Positions 47,922 to 60,483 of a DNA stretch of 64,000 nt are shown piece by piece. The stretch comes from Caprella mutica. Lineage: Eukaryota > Arthropoda > Malacostraca > Amphipoda > Caprellidae. How positions within the stretch are numbered: position 1 is the stretch's first letter; every line of letters begins with the position of its first letter. Location of the stretch: contig CANNZV010001116.1 of NCBI GenBank assembly GCA_947561585.1, positions 62,001 through 126,000 on the forward strand, given 5' to 3'. The notes under the pieces are model-generated. The model made no database searches, was not told the origin of the DNA, and saw only the letters and a program-made list of their open reading frames with translations. The translations under genes and the position numbers were made by a program.

Positions 47922-48139
47922 CACACGCTATTCCAATAAGAACCATAGCCATTGACTAGTTTACTTTATCTGATATACTTTGTGTTTAAACAATCCATTT
48001 CGCTAGAACATACGGGACGTTATTGTAAATTAGTTGCGGCAATAACTGCAGCGATCAAACCGCTGGTAACGGTCTGGTAAATTGATTGGGGCAACCGAAT
48101 AACGGGAGAGGAAAATGAAGAGGTAAGGGGAAAGAGGGG

Positions 48140-48560
48140 AAACTGTGAGAAGGGAAACTAGGCATAGAAACAAAGGGAAACTGTGCAGAGAAACAAAGGG
48201 AAACTGTGCAGAGAAACAAAGGGAAACTGTACAGGGAAACAAAGGGAAACTGTACAGGGAAACAAAGGGAAACTGTGCAGAGAAACAAAGGGAAACTGTA
48301 CAGGGAAACAAAAGGAAAACTGTGCAGGGAAACAAAGGGAAACTGTGCAGGGAAACAAAGGGAAACTGTGCAGAGAAATAAAGGGAAACTGTGCAGGGAA
48401 ACAAAGGGAAACTGTGCAGGGAAACAAAGGGAAACTGTGCAGGGAAACAAAGAGAAACTGTGCAGAGAAATAAAGGGAAACTGTGCAGGGAAACAAAGGG
48501 AAACTGTGCAGAGAAACAAAGGGAAACTGTACAGGGAAACAAAGGGAAACTGTGCAGTAA
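48140..48560. repeat. 23-bp minisatellite, about 18 copies
   Basis: Unit of 23 bp (gaaacaaagggaaactgtgc plus agg or aga). Followed at 48616 by a short GAA run. Confidence 0.94.
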
Positions 48561-48687
48561 AATGGTGGATCAAGTGAAAATAAGGTCTAATTTTCACGCT
48601 GTGAAGGGATAGTGAAGAAGAAGAAGAAGAAGAAGGGTTTCCCCTTCATTCAATATATTGTAAATCATGGCCGGTCCTTGCAAGGGG

Positions 48688-48815
48688 CTAAAATGGCGAC
48701 TTTGCTGGGGATATTGTCGAGTGCAAATTGATATGAGGCACATCAAAGAACTCTTTCTGTTGATTTAAAGTGGAAAGAAGCGACGCTCTGACATCAAGGG
48801 GAGCAATCTTATGAA
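48688..48815 (-). CDS. Candidate terminal exon of the upstream minus-strand gene
   Basis: A minus-strand acceptor (tttagcgtttcttcag) precedes TT CAT AAG ATT GCT. The frame reads HKIAPLDVRASLLSTLNQQK then EFFDVPHINLHSTISPAKSP and F before TAG. It is phase 1 on entry, like the other terminal exons, and would complete a Val codon with the G left by the 17-nt exon at 54857-54873. The amino-acid composition is protein-like and GC content exceeds the surroundings. It has no S-M-R motif. The region lies between a 23-bp array (48.1-48.6 kb) and a 30-bp array (48.85-49.4 kb). No clear polyadenylation hexamer follows. Confidence 0.4.
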
Positions 48816-48849
48816 CTGAAGAAACGCTAAAGACCTTCACACGCACACA

Positions 48850-49390
48850 CTGCTACACACACTGGTGTGTAGACACACGCTAGTACACACACTGGTGTAT
48901 AGACACACGCTAATACACACACTGGTGTATAGACACACGCTAATACACACACTGGTGTGTAGACACACGCTAGTACACACACTGGTGTATAGACACACGC
49001 TAATACACACACTGGTGTATAGACACACGCTAGTACACACACTGGTGTATAGACACACGCTAGTACACACACTGGTGTATAGACACACGCTAATACACAC
49101 ACTGGTGTATAGACACACGCTAATACTCACACTGGTGTATAGACACACGCTAATACTCACACTGGTGTATAGACACACGCTAATACACACACTGGTGTAT
49201 AGACACACGCTAATACACACACTGGTGTATAGACACACGCTAATACATACACTGGTGTGTAGATACACGCTAATACACACACTGGTGTATAGACACACGC
49301 TAATACATACACTGGTGTGTAGATACACGCTAATACATACACTGGTGTGTAGACACACGCTAATACATACAATGATACACTGGTGTGTAC
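48850..49390. repeat. 30-bp minisatellite, about 17 copies
   Basis: Unit of 30 bp (tgtatagacacacgctaata plus cacacactgg). Alternating purine/pyrimidine stretches are frequent. Confidence 0.94.
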
Positions 49391-49653
49391 ATGTATCATT
49401 TCAAAAAACATTGTCACTTCACACTATACAATATATCTTATTTACATTTTCTTTTACAATTTACAGGTGAATTGGCCTGTTAACAATAGTTACAATATAC
49501 CTTATTTACACTATCTAACCCTATTTACAAAGGGTGCCTTCATTGCATACAAGAGATACCAAGTACACAAACAATAACAGAACTGTACAAAGGAAACAGT
49601 CACATGGATCGGTATGATCAAATGAACGTCATATCTTTGGTATATGTAATTAT

Positions 49654-49878
49654 TAGGGTTGTGACAATATGCTTGTATTAGGGTTGGGACAATATGCTTG
49701 TATTAGGGTTGGAACAATATGCTTTTAAAATCATAGATCCCGAGAATATTATAGACGGAGAGAATTAAACAGTATTGAATTGTTCTACACCAGCGGTATA
49801 TAGTAGTCGATACCATTTCATTTCGTCTATGATATTCTTAAGATCTATGATTTAAAAAAGCATATTGTCACAACCCTA
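49654..49878. mobile_element. hAT-like MITE with triplicated left end
   Basis: Related to 12229-12401. The left terminal repeat tagggttgtgacaatatgc is present three times in tandem (49654, about 49679 and about 49704). The right end is gcatattgtcacaacccta. The flanks gtaattat and gtgatgat match at 6 of 8 bases. Confidence 0.7.
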
Positions 49879-51028
49879 GTGATGATACATGATTCACTGT
49901 TGAATAAAAAATGTTTCAACATAAGAATTATCAGTCATAATTTGCTGATGTAGAATCTTAAGATTATTGAAATGTTATCCATGGATGTAAATGAATTAAC
50001 GGAATACATAAATTTATCCATGGAGGATGTATAACTTTATCCATGGAGGATATATAAATTATCCATGGGCGGTACATGAAATTAAAACGTCAACTGCAAC
50101 TTAATATTTGTCTATTGAAACATGGCAACCTGGGACAATGTTCCTAGGTTTCTGATAGAATGAGAATGGCAACCGCGTTACCCAGATTTCAATGGTCAGG
50201 ATTATAGTGTGGGAGAGGGAAGCTAGGGCTACCACCGTGACGTTTGTGGAGGACTTATAAACCATTTCATTTTATGTAGTTATTCCCTTAAAAAAAAGAC
50301 TACAAAGAAGTCGGGATGGTCTCTTAATTCTACTCCATCAATCAAAACTAGGGATGATTTATTAAATATTTGAAATTTATTTAACATTAAACAATTGATT
50401 CAAACATTGATGGCCTAGTAAAAAATAACCACTGTGACGTTTGTGGAGGACATAAACTTTCATTGCAGACTTAGGACTTTTATTAAATGAAAGGGCGACC
50501 ATTTTGAATACTTTTTTTCCCATTCGGTATAGTCTGAGTGAAAAATTTATATTAAAAAACAGTTTCAATTGGTATATGTATAGAATGCACTACTACAAAC
50601 ACCGTGAATGGTTTCAATGGTATTAAAATCAATTAGCCAACAGAGGCAGCTGTACCTGACAGTATTCATAATAACGATAGTTATTAAAAAGACTAAGACA
50701 TTTAATACTATTATGGTAAATTGATTTATTCAATAAAAAAAAATGAAAGGATGTGGTAGCTTTTCAAGAATCATTTAAACTGAATCTCTTCCAAAGCATC
50801 ATATATCAAAATAATATTTCTTTTTATTAAAATCAAACTTGATCTGCAACCTTTAAAATCTTGTAAATTAATTTAGTAAAATAATTTACAAGGTAAATTC
50901 TTATATTAAATAAATAATCATAGAACTCACTTATGATTTTTGGCTTGGTTGTATTTCCCCATTATTTTCTATATTAATGGTACTGGTGCAACTCTTCATA
51001 CAGGATATGTACGTTATTCAGACCGTTA

Positions 51029-51167
51029 GGGCCCCGGTCACACGAGCGTTTTCAAAGCGTTTTTGACTCTGATGAAATTAGTGTTAAACCCATTTCTTAT
51101 GTATCCATGTTACGCAACGCTTTTGGAGCGTTGAAAACGCTCCAAAAACGCTCGTGTGACATGGCCC
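51029..51167. mobile_element. PIF/Harbinger-like MITE
   Basis: Ends gggccccggtcacacgagcg and cgctcgtgtgacatggccc are inverted, with TTA on both sides (51026-51028 and 51168-51170). A 3-bp TWA duplication is typical of PIF/Harbinger. An inner inverted pair, gcgtttt/aaaacgc, is also present. Confidence 0.72.
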
Positions 51168-51720
51168 TTAGGCCTCATCGTACATTTGTTACTTATAATA
51201 TAAATATACTGTATATTCCTGTTTCACGTCCCAATTTCATTTAGGGACGTGAAACAGGAAAGGGGGCATTTTAGAATTTATATTTCTTACATTTAATTAC
51301 CTTTTATCTGTTAAAATATATTGCACTAATAAATATTAATTGGCAGAAAATCTAGTATCTAAACTTCATATACAAATAATAAAGAATTGGAATATTTTGA
51401 ATTGAAACACAGCAAATTTGAGATTTCTTTTTCGTTTTTAAATGGTTACCATTATAAGAAAATAACAAATTTACACAGAAACATATGTATTTTATCCAGA
51501 TTTCATTATTTGCTAAATATGTAAGCCAAAGAAAAAATAAATAAAATATAGGACGTTTATACCCTTCCTAGTTCACGTCCTTAAATGAAATAGGGACGTG
51601 AACTAGAAATTTACCAACTATACGGACAGTTTAATAGAACGTGTCACAGTGGGTGATAACTTTAATCGTTATAACACTTATATTTAATAGAGAAACAGTT
51701 TTGAACATCTGTGAATGTGG

Positions 51721-53690
51721 TGTACGGCAATAGGGTAACTGTACGGTAATAGAGTAATTGTACGGCAATAGAGTAATTGTACGGTAATAGGGTAACTGTA
51801 CGGCAATAGGGTAACTGTACGGTAATAGGATAACTGTACGGAAATAGAGTAATTGTACGGCAATAGAGTAATTGTACGGTAATAGGGTAACTGTACGGCA
51901 ATAGGGTAACTGTACGGTAATAGGGTAACTGTACGGTAATAGAGTAACTGCACGGCAATAGGGTAACTGTACGGCAATAGGGTAACTGTACGGCAATAGG
52001 GTAACTGTACGGCAATAGGGTAACTGTACGGCAATAGAGTAACTGTACGGCAATAGAGTAACTGTACGGCAATAGGGTAACTGCACGGCAATAGGGTAAC
52101 TGCACGGCAATAGAGTAACTGTACGGCAATAGGGTAACTGCACGGCAATAGAGTAACTGAACGGCAATAGGGTAACTGTACGGTAATAGAGTAACTGTAC
52201 GGCAATAGGGTAACTCTTCGGTAATAGAGTAACTGTACGGCAATAGGGTAACTCTTCGGTAATAGAGTAACTGTACGGCAATAGGGTAACTCTTCGGTAA
52301 TAGAGTAACTGTACGGCAATAGGGTAACTCTTCGGTAATAGAGTAACTGTACGGCAATAGGGTAACTCTTCGGTAATAGAGTAACTGTACGGCAATAGAG
52401 TAACTGTACGGTAATAGAGTAACTGTACGGCAATAGGGTAACTCTTCGGTAATAGAGTAACTGTACGGCAATAGGGTAACTCTTCGGTAATAGAGTAACT
52501 GTACGGCAATAGGGTAACTCTTCGGTAATAGAGTAACTGTACGGCAATAGGGTAACTCTTCGGTAATAGAGTAACTGTACGGCAATAGGGTAACTCTTCG
52601 GTAATAGAGTAACTGTACGGCAATAGAGTAACTGTACGGTAATAGAGTAACTGTACGGCAATAGGGTAACTCTTCGGTAATAGAGTAACTGTACGGCAAT
52701 AGGGTAACTCTTCGGTAATAGAGTAACTGTACGGCAATAGGGTAACTCTTCGGTAATAGAGTAACTGTACGGCAATAGAGTAACTGTGCAATAGAGTAAC
52801 TGTACAGCAATAGGGTAACTGTACGGTAATAGGGTAACTGTACGGCAATAGAGTAACTGTACGGCAATAGAGTAACTGTACGGCAATAGGGTAACTGTAC
52901 GGCAATATGGTAACTGTACGGTAATAGAGTAACTGTACGGTAATAGAGTAACTGTACGGCAATAGGGTAACTCTTCGGTAATAGAGTAACTGTACGGTAA
53001 TAGAGTAACTGTACGGCAATAGAGTAACTGTGCAATAGAGTAACTGTACGGCAATAGAGTAACTGTACAGCAATAGGGTAACTGTACGGTAATAGGGTAA
53101 CTGTACGGTAATAGGGTAACTGGTAATAGGGTAACTGTACGGTAATAGAGTAACTGTACGGTAATAGGGTAACTGTACGGCAATAGGGTAACTGTACGGC
53201 AATAGGGTAACTGTACGGCAATAGGGTAACTGTACGGTATTAGAGTAACTGTACGGTATTAGAGTAACTGTACGGCAATAGGGTAACTGTACGGCAATAG
53301 GGTAACTGTACGGCAATATGGTAACTGTACGGTAATAGAGTAACTGTACGGCAATAGGGTAACTCTTCGGTAATAGAGTAACTGTACGGCAATAGGGTAA
53401 CTCTTCGGTAATAGAGTAACTGTACGGCAATAGAGTAACTGTGCAATAGAGTAACTGTACGGCAATAGGGTAACTGTACGGTAATAGGGTAACTGTACGG
53501 TAATAGGGTAACTGGTAATAGGGTAACTGTACGGTAATAGAGTAACTGTACGGTAATAGAGTAACTGTACGGTAATAGAGTAACTGTACGGTAATAGAGT
53601 AACTGTACGGTAATAGAGTAACTGGTAATAGGGTAACTGTACGGTAATGTGTACCTGCACGGTAATGTGTACCTGCACGGTAATGTGTAC
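51721..53690. repeat. 19-bp minisatellite, about 103 copies
   Basis: Unit gtacggcaatagggtaact. Between 52190 and 52770 it alternates with a ctcttcgg variant as a 38-bp dimer, itself repeated in larger blocks. The long minus-strand Tyr/Thr/Leu/Pro frames (up to about 700 codons) exist because no frame of the 57-bp triple unit has a stop. Confidence 0.95.
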
Positions 53691-53784
53691 CTCCCCCCAA
53701 ATATTCCCTAGGCTCTGTGTCATAAAAACAAAACAGAAGACAGAGCAATTAAAGGTGGAGTTACACTGGTACAAAAGTTAAAGA

Positions 53785-54335
53785 GAGAAGGCGCTGAATG
53801 AAGGCGCTACCTGAGAGAGTGAAGGCGCTACCTGAGAGAGTGAAGGCGCTACCTGAGAGAGTGAAGGCGCTACCTGAGAGAGTGAAGGCGCTACCTGAGA
53901 GAGTGAAGGCGCTACCTGAAAGAGTGAAGGCACTACCTGAGAGAGAGTGAAGGCGCTACCTGAGAGAGAGTGAAGGCGCTACCTGAGTGAGTGAAGGCGC
54001 TACCTGAGTGAGTGAAGGCGCTACCTGAGAGAGAGTGAAGGCGCTACCTGAGAGAGAGTGAAGGCACTACCTGAGAGAGAGTGAAGGCGCTACCTGAGAG
54101 AGAGTGAAGGCGCTACCTGAGAGAGAGTGAAGGCGCTACCTGAAAGAGTGAAGGCACTACCTGAGAGAGAGTGAAGGCGCTACCTGAGTGAGTGAAGGCG
54201 CTACCTGAGTGAGTGAAGGCGCTACCTGAGTGAGTGAAGGCGCTACCTGAGTGAGTGAAGGCGCTACCTGAGAGAGTGAAGGCGCTACCTGAGAGAGTGA
54301 AGGCGCTACCTGAGTGCGTGAAGGCGCTACATCAG
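53785..54335. repeat. 21/23-bp minisatellite, about 25 copies
   Basis: Unit gaaggcgctacctgagagag plus t or agt. On the minus strand each unit reads ttcactctctcag|gta, an acceptor-like followed immediately by donor-like sequence. Confidence 0.93.
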
Positions 54336-54856
54336 AGTAAAATGGATTAAAAATAAATTTGGTCTGAGTTTCAAAGTTTGATAATTTTAATCTAAAATTC
54401 ATCAATGAAAGTCTTGAGCAAAAAAAAATCAAAGCAATTTTGAAGCTACAGAAGAGTATGTTATGATACTAAAATAAAAATTTCAGTGTTTGCAATTCCT
54501 ATCTTCAAATACAAAATTGATTTATTGAAATACAGTAAGACAATCCTCCTTATTGATTAGTTTATCGAGAAAAATAATAACATAATATACATCACGAAAA
54601 CAATGATACATTTTAGTCATTTTTTATGAAGACACAGCTAGTTATACATTCAAAGATAACATTGAGAAAAAAGAGAACAGATCTAAATACTATCAAAGAA
54701 AGAAAGCAATAAAGCGTACCCTAAGGTATCAAAAATTGACTTCCTTTTAGGTGATATTTGTTTGCAGGGTTTACATTTGCGACAAGTTCTTTGAATTCAA
54801 TACGCTAAGAACAAAAGAGTTCTAGCTTCTCTGTAGCCGCGGCACAGTGTCCTTAC

Positions 54857-54873
54857 CTACATTATTTGGTCTA
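54857..54873 (-). CDS. Candidate 17-nt microexon
   Basis: On the minus strand an excellent acceptor tract (ttccttccccttcctcattcag) is followed 17 bases later by a consensus-like donor, GTAG|GTAAGG. Read as T AGA CCA AAT AAT GTA G it encodes RPNNV with phase-2 entry and phase-1 exit. The entry bases TAGAC are the same as those of the juxtamembrane exon at 11430, which also follows ttcag in phase 2. The exit base G fits the terminal exons at 48815 (Val) and 36876 (Asp). If the donor is unused, the frame continues to RLQRS and a stop. I found no transmembrane exon upstream within the window. Confidence 0.3.
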
Positions 54874-55560
54874 CTGAATGAGGAAGGGGAAGGAAGGTGT
54901 ACGACGAGCGGCACTTTTAGATATGAACTTCAATGAGCGAGGAATTTTAATTAAGAGATTATCCCTTTGCGACAAGTTTCGAGCATTGAAAAGAATGGAT
55001 GTGTTAGAGTTCACATGAAATGGGGGGATCTACGAAGAAAAAGAAACACTGTCGAATACCAAGCCTCATTAAAAAGATATTATTCGTTCAAGAAGAAGTT
55101 TTAAAATAATAGCAATTGATAAATTAATGAAAGGACATAAAATAAGTGAAACAAGTATTTGGACCCAAAAAAACGTTAATTCTTCAGCTTTTTTGTAAAG
55201 TACATAAGCAAAATTATAGAATACTTTTTAACATAATAAAGAGAAAATTATAATTGTACATGATCTAAGTTTTACTGTTAATCTTTAATATATAGATAAA
55301 CGATATTTGAAGGGGTAATTCGTAGGTGAAATCCTTCAAGGTTCTATTTTATTTAGGTCACGCATTTTCCAACATCAAAAGCGGACAGTATTTTTCAAAT
55401 AAATATTTAATCAACGATCTGAAAGGTCAATGTTCGTGTCTGAAGCTTCAACAATTCGAACAACCGACCGAACATTATTTTCTATTGAATTTCAGGCCTG
55501 GGGTTGCGGATGCAGAAAAGCTACTTCGTGACAATGAATACAGAAATATCCTACCTTTAT

Positions 55561-56101
55561 TACCTTCGCAGAATGCGGGAAGGTCATATTTTAGCCCTCA
55601 TTTTTTTTATCATTTTGTTATTCGCTTAACTCAAAAAGTGTTCAGCCAAATTGCCTGAAATTTGGTGGAACGATTGGTCCATGTCCAGTAACCTGCTGGT
55701 AGAATTTTGGGAGCGACCCGGTCAAAGTCATGGTCATTTATAAGTCAAAAAATATTGAACCATATTGTATGAAACTTGGTGGGACGATTGGTCAATATAC
55801 AGGAACCATTTTGCAATTGGGTCAAAAGGTCAAGGCCATTTATTACTCAAAAAAGTATTCAACTAAATTGTCTGAAATTTGATGGTTCAATTGGTCAATG
55901 TCCAGGAACGATCTGGTAGAATTTTTGGAGCGATCCGGTCAAAGGTCAAGGTCATTTATAACTAAAAAAGTATTGAAACATATTGCATGAAAGTTGGTGG
56001 GACGATTGGTTATTATCGAGTAAGCAAGTTATTAAATTTTGGGAGAGAACATGTCAAAGCGGCGGCGAATGTATGCGCTCTACCGAGTGCACATAATCTA
56101 G
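55561..56101 (+). mobile_element. Second non-autonomous Helitron copy
   Basis: Same family as 37870-38400: ttcgcagaatgcgggaaggt near the 5' end, aaggtca repeats inside, hairpin gcgctc-tacc-gagtgc, then CTAG followed by T at 56102. The 5' terminal dinucleotide differs (TA instead of TC at the inferred boundary). Confidence 0.65.
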
Positions 56102-56309
56102 TTATCTTATGTTTTCATTAAGACTAGTCAGATAGACCAAATTTATTTTAAACTGACTAGAAGGATATAAAATAATAAATACAATGCAGAAAACATAAGA
56201 ATTAAACCAGAATTTAGTTTCATCTATTTATTAATTTATCATGATGGAACGTAAGAATTATATTAGAAAATACGTAGAATTTCACTCAAATGTTCACTTT
56301 CCAGACCTA

Positions 56310-56523
56310 GGGTAAGTTCTTAATTATCGGTCAGTTCAACATTTTCGGACACGTAAGAAAAAAATATATAATAATTATTATTTAATTTTAATTTTAATTG
56401 GTATCCATGATACCTGCAGGTATCATGGATACCAATTAAAATTAAAATTAAATAATAATAATTATATATTTTTTTCTTACGTGTCCGAAAATGTTGAACT
56501 GACCGATAATTAAGAACTCACCC
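56310..56523. mobile_element. GGGTAAG-family MITE, nearly perfect hairpin
   Basis: The two halves pair over about 100 bp each (gggtaagttcttaattatcg to cgataattaagaactcaccc) around ccatgatacctgcaggtatc. Flanked by TA (56308-56309, 56524-56525). It is the best preserved copy in the window. Confidence 0.8.
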
Positions 56524-56553
56524 TAGTCATAACTTACCAACATAGGCAATGTA

Positions 56554-56694
56554 CAGTTCACTTTACAGACCTAGTCATTCAGAGCCTTACAGCATAGGAC
56601 CATTCCCAAGTGGCCAGTCCACCATCACATTAATGGTTCACAGTGCAGCGCTCTGCAGAACAACAACATCTTGCCGATTCCTTTGCATGAAGTG
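56554..56694 (+). CDS. Unassigned forward open frame
   Basis: After an acceptor-like cactttacag the forward frame reads PSHSEPYSIGPFPSGQSTIT then LMVHSAALCRTTTSCRFLCM and K before TGA. GC content is higher than in the surroundings and no tandem repeat is involved. There is no recognised motif, and the minus-strand frame here (NITSCKGIGKMLLFCRALHC) is also open. Recorded as a possible terminal exon only. Confidence 0.15.
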
Positions 56695-57371
56695 ATGTTG
56701 CAGATGATTGTGCTACTTACTCACATGTTAGTGATAACTTGGAAATGGTTTAAATATTGCATAACAATAATTCTTGACATTTGCAATAGAATAAGTAATA
56801 TTGAAAAAAAATTATAGTTTCAGAGATGGGTGCAAGATACATTAGTGGTGATAGTCCCAGTAGACCTGCTCGGTAGTATTATGTTTGCGATAAATTCTAA
56901 AAAGTAAATGCCCTACAACACTGGTTTGCAATTCATTTTTCACAGTGTACAATCGTACATATGCTAACTCATTTCCTTTATAACCTGATTTTTGAAAACT
57001 TTATATGAGAAAAATCTACTTAAATAAAAATGGCATATAGTGTTTTATACATTTATTAGATATGAACCTATTCAATTAAAAATATAATAGATAAGTACCT
57101 ATCGGCGTATTATTTATTTAGTTTACAAATAGATTACATTTTTAAATTAACAAAAAAAAAAATTAACAAAATATGTATTATATGTATTTTACTGTCCAAT
57201 AAGTGCCAATTAGATTAAACTTATCGTCAATTCTTACAATTAGGATAAACAAATCTGGAAAAATATACTGCAGAGCTAATTATAAATAAGACAACCAAAT
57301 TTCTATCTTTTCAATACTTTTCTATGAGATATCAGCACTATAAAGCGTGATGATATATTACCAAGTGTGCC

Positions 57372-57476
57372 AGCTTTTATTGCAGTCAGTCACCTATCAA
57401 GAATTGTGACGAAAGGGACACAAGCACCAGTGACTGCACTCATGGATGCAAGAGGAAAATGAAGAGGTGATAGTAA
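57372..57476 (+). repeat. Fragment of the dispersed ggccatatcgctgacgtc family
   Basis: Shares tgcagtcagtcacctatcaa, gtgacgaaagggacacaagc and aagaggaaaatgaagaggtg with other copies. Confidence 0.6.
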
Positions 57477-57714
57477 ATTAAATTTCTACTAACCGAAATT
57501 GTTGCTATAGAAAAAAGCTTTTCCAGTTATTTTCAATAAATATAATATGTGTGAATGATTATAAAATTGAATCTATAACGCATAATCAACTAAAATCATT
57601 AATTTAATCCAATTGATGCACAAATATTTTCAAAATCAATCACGAGGTAAAATGTTCATAATTATCAATGAACACCAATTTAGACAACGAATTTTTCATG
57701 TAGAGGAGAACCTA

Positions 57715-58140
57715 TAAGGTAAGTAACAAATTACTGGACGGATCTATTTTTCGATGATGTAAGAAAACTGTAAATAATTATTATTCAACTTTTATTTTAA
57801 TTGGTATCATAATAATAACATTTAACCAGAAAGTAAATAATATTTATTATATATTTTTTCTTACATCATCGAAAATGTGGAACAGTTTATAATTGGTACA
57901 ATAACAATAACAGGTAACATGGGTTGAAAAATATAAATAATTTTTTAAAACATGGAACCGTCCGATATAACGCGTAGCCTACCCAGACGGGGTAAAAGTA
58001 CGCTAGTGTGACCCCATACGATTGCTCGGGGAGTCGTAAGGGCGGCCCAACAGCCCAACTTCGGATATTTCGAAAGTTCCATCGAGACAACATTAAATTA
58101 TTCATGGGATGCAAGACGATGGCTGCTCTAGGATTAGAAT
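57715..58140. mobile_element. Composite of diverged MITE and a GC-rich element
   Basis: The MITE arm taaggtaagtaacaaattac and partner gaaaatgtggaacagtttat are followed by a GC-rich block (57985-58110) with gggtaaaagtacgctagtgt and gtcgtaagggcggcccaaca. The second block looks like a separate repeat with no partner arm in the window. Confidence 0.35.
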
Positions 58141-58149
58141 CGATGGCGT

Positions 58150-59290
58150 CACTTTGTGGTCTTTTTTTCCAATTCTCTGTATAAGTTTATATATTTGGAC
58201 TTGGAGACAGCGGGTAGAAAAAAAAATAAACATTTACACTTAATTCAGCTTTCGATTTTATAAAATAGAGTTAAGGGAAAACTAAGTTCTTTGGTTCTTT
58301 ATTTTAGATTTTTTTTTTTAATTCATATTTTAGTTGTGTTTCTTTTCCCTAATTTAATTTTCTTAAATTCATTTAATAATGAAGAGTAGGTACGGAAAAC
58401 TATTTAAACTTATCCATCTTACAACTCTTCCAAAATAAAGTTATCGGGAAACCAAAATTCTTTCATTCTTTAGTTTAGATTTTTATTTTATTTGGCGTTT
58501 TTTTCTCTTTATTTCAGTTGGACCGCACCAATTATCAAGGTTAAAAATATTTAACATGATATTAAGAAAAAATTCTGATTTCAATTGTTTCAATGATTTT
58601 TTGTTTTAGCTAACAATGAATCATTTAAAATTGATATTGCTTTCCTTTTTCAGAAATTGGCTTTACTATTTCAAACTTTATAACAATAAGAGCATTTTTC
58701 AATAAAATAGAGAAATAAAAATGTAGTAAATAATTTTCCTAGACGAATAATTTCGACATGACACATTTAATCTATTTTTGATAAGGACACAAGTCTAACT
58801 TTAATTATTGATTTGAACTAAATAGTTTATCAAGTATAACTGTATTTTAGAAAGGTTTCTATATTGTATATAAATAAGTAAAAAGAAGAAATAAATGAAA
58901 CACGTTTGGTTAGCATATTCAATGGAGGAAAAACATTTCTAAATAATGAATAGAAATTCTCTACGAAAATACTCTATACCTTCAGAGTAATAAAAGCTGA
59001 GATGCTCATTAAAAATCTTTGAAAGTTTTTAATGAAGTTAATGTCTTTGTTTGCCCCAGAATTCTTTTTACAACTCAATATTACTATAAAAACTTCTCAT
59101 TCATGACAGCACGAACTTATTCAAAGGAATGAAGGCAAAGAAATCTTAATTCATTGCAGGGAAAAATGAATGGGAACATTCTGTGAAAAGAAAGTGAATG
59201 AAATTATTTACACTTTCACTCGGAAAATAATGATGATTATTAGACAAAACCTTTCTCCACTTTTCCTCTCTTTTCACCACTCCTATCATT
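58150..59290. other. AT-rich sequence, nothing recognised
   Basis: Over 1 kb without array, inverted repeat or credible exon. Only low-complexity AT-rich tracts are seen. Confidence 0.5.
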
Positions 59291-59317
59291 CACACTCGTT
59301 TTCATGTTCCACTTCCT

Positions 59318-59762
59318 CCTCCCTCTATCCACTCACTCCTCCCTCCACTCACTCCTCCTTCCCTCTCTCCACTCACTCCTCCCTCTCTCCACTCACTCCT
59401 CCCTCTCTCCACTCACTCCTCCCTCTCTCCACTCACCCCTCCCTTCCTATCCACACACTCCAATTTCCTCTCTCCACTCACTCCTCCCTCCACTCACTCA
59501 CTCACTCACTCCTCCCTCTCTCTCTCCACTCACTCCTCCTTCCCTCTCTCCACTCACTCCTCCTTCCCTCTCTCCACTCACTCCTCCTTCCCTCTCTCCA
59601 CTCACTCCTCCTTCCCTCTCTCCACTCACTCCTCCTTCCCTCTCTCCACTCACTCCTCCTTCCCTCTCTCCACTCACTCCTCCTTCCCTCTCTCCACTCA
59701 CTCCTCCTTCCCTCTCTCCACTCACCCCTTCCTTCCTATCCACACACTCCAATTCCCTCTCT
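59318..59762. repeat. 24-bp pyrimidine-rich minisatellite, about 16 copies
   Basis: Unit of 24 bp (tccactcactcctccttccc plus tctc), purine-free on the forward strand apart from A in cactcac. Ser/Pro/Leu-rich frames are artefacts. Confidence 0.93.
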
Positions 59763-60475
59763 CCCCTCTTACCTCCACTCCTCTGATCCACTCCATTTCC
59801 CGTACTCAGATCATCCCCATCACAAAACAACAACAACAACAATAGCCTCCGTTACTTACTCTAATTATAATATCTAGATCATATTGTGAGTGTACAATAG
59901 ATTGAATAGCTTTCTTAGAACTCTTTAGCAGCATCCTTATTTATCCTTCCAATGTTATTCTACCAAAGGAAGTAAGCCCAAATTGAATGGTTAAAGTTGA
60001 ACTTGAGAAAAAAATATTCTTGATATACTTGAACATGAATCAATCAACTTATTCCATAGATATCTATCATCAAATACAAAAAAAAAGCATCCTATAATTA
60101 TATAAAAAGGCAAGCTACAGCAATCCTATTTGTTGAATATCGTTTCCATACGATATGGTACAAATGTTTGTAATAGCATTCAGAATTAGCTAAAAAGTAT
60201 ATTAGAAAATTATAGATCTGCAATAAGTTATAAAGTAATGGGATGTGTCTACCTGCCTTTGAGTCAAATGTATTTTTCCACGAAGTAATAAAAAATTTAA
60301 GGATGTGTAGAAGACAGCTTAGCAAATCATGTAATAATAATGGATCTTTTTCTATGTGAGCCGATTGATGCTTAATGACTTCGAATTCTTGTTTATAGTG
60401 TGCCTATGAGAATTGGTTAGATCGAGCCATACAAAATGTAACCGACTAACGAGAGTTCCGGGGCGAAAATCACGG

Positions 60476-60483
60476 TATATAAA
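60476..60483 (+). promoter_or_regulatory. TATA-box-like element
   Basis: TATATAAAGG in a locally GC-richer context, with an initiator-like TCAGT about 50 bases downstream (60525-60529). The spacing is longer than the usual 30 bases. It could be a core promoter for the acidic frame at 60.7 kb or part of an old LTR. Confidence 0.22.

Noticed and set aside
51631..53748. Very long minus-strand open frames (about 500-705 codons)
   Set aside because: They lie in a 19-bp array whose three frames lack stops. The peptides are cyclic Tyr/Thr/Leu/Pro repeats with no flanking gene structure.
55326..55658. Forward ORF of 110 codons
   Set aside because: It runs from unique AT-rich sequence through a fragment of the dispersed repeat into a Helitron, so it is a chance fusion.
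57985..58145. GC-rich block considered as tRNA or structural RNA
   Set aside because: No cloverleaf or A/B box could be drawn; it looks like an unidentified repeat.
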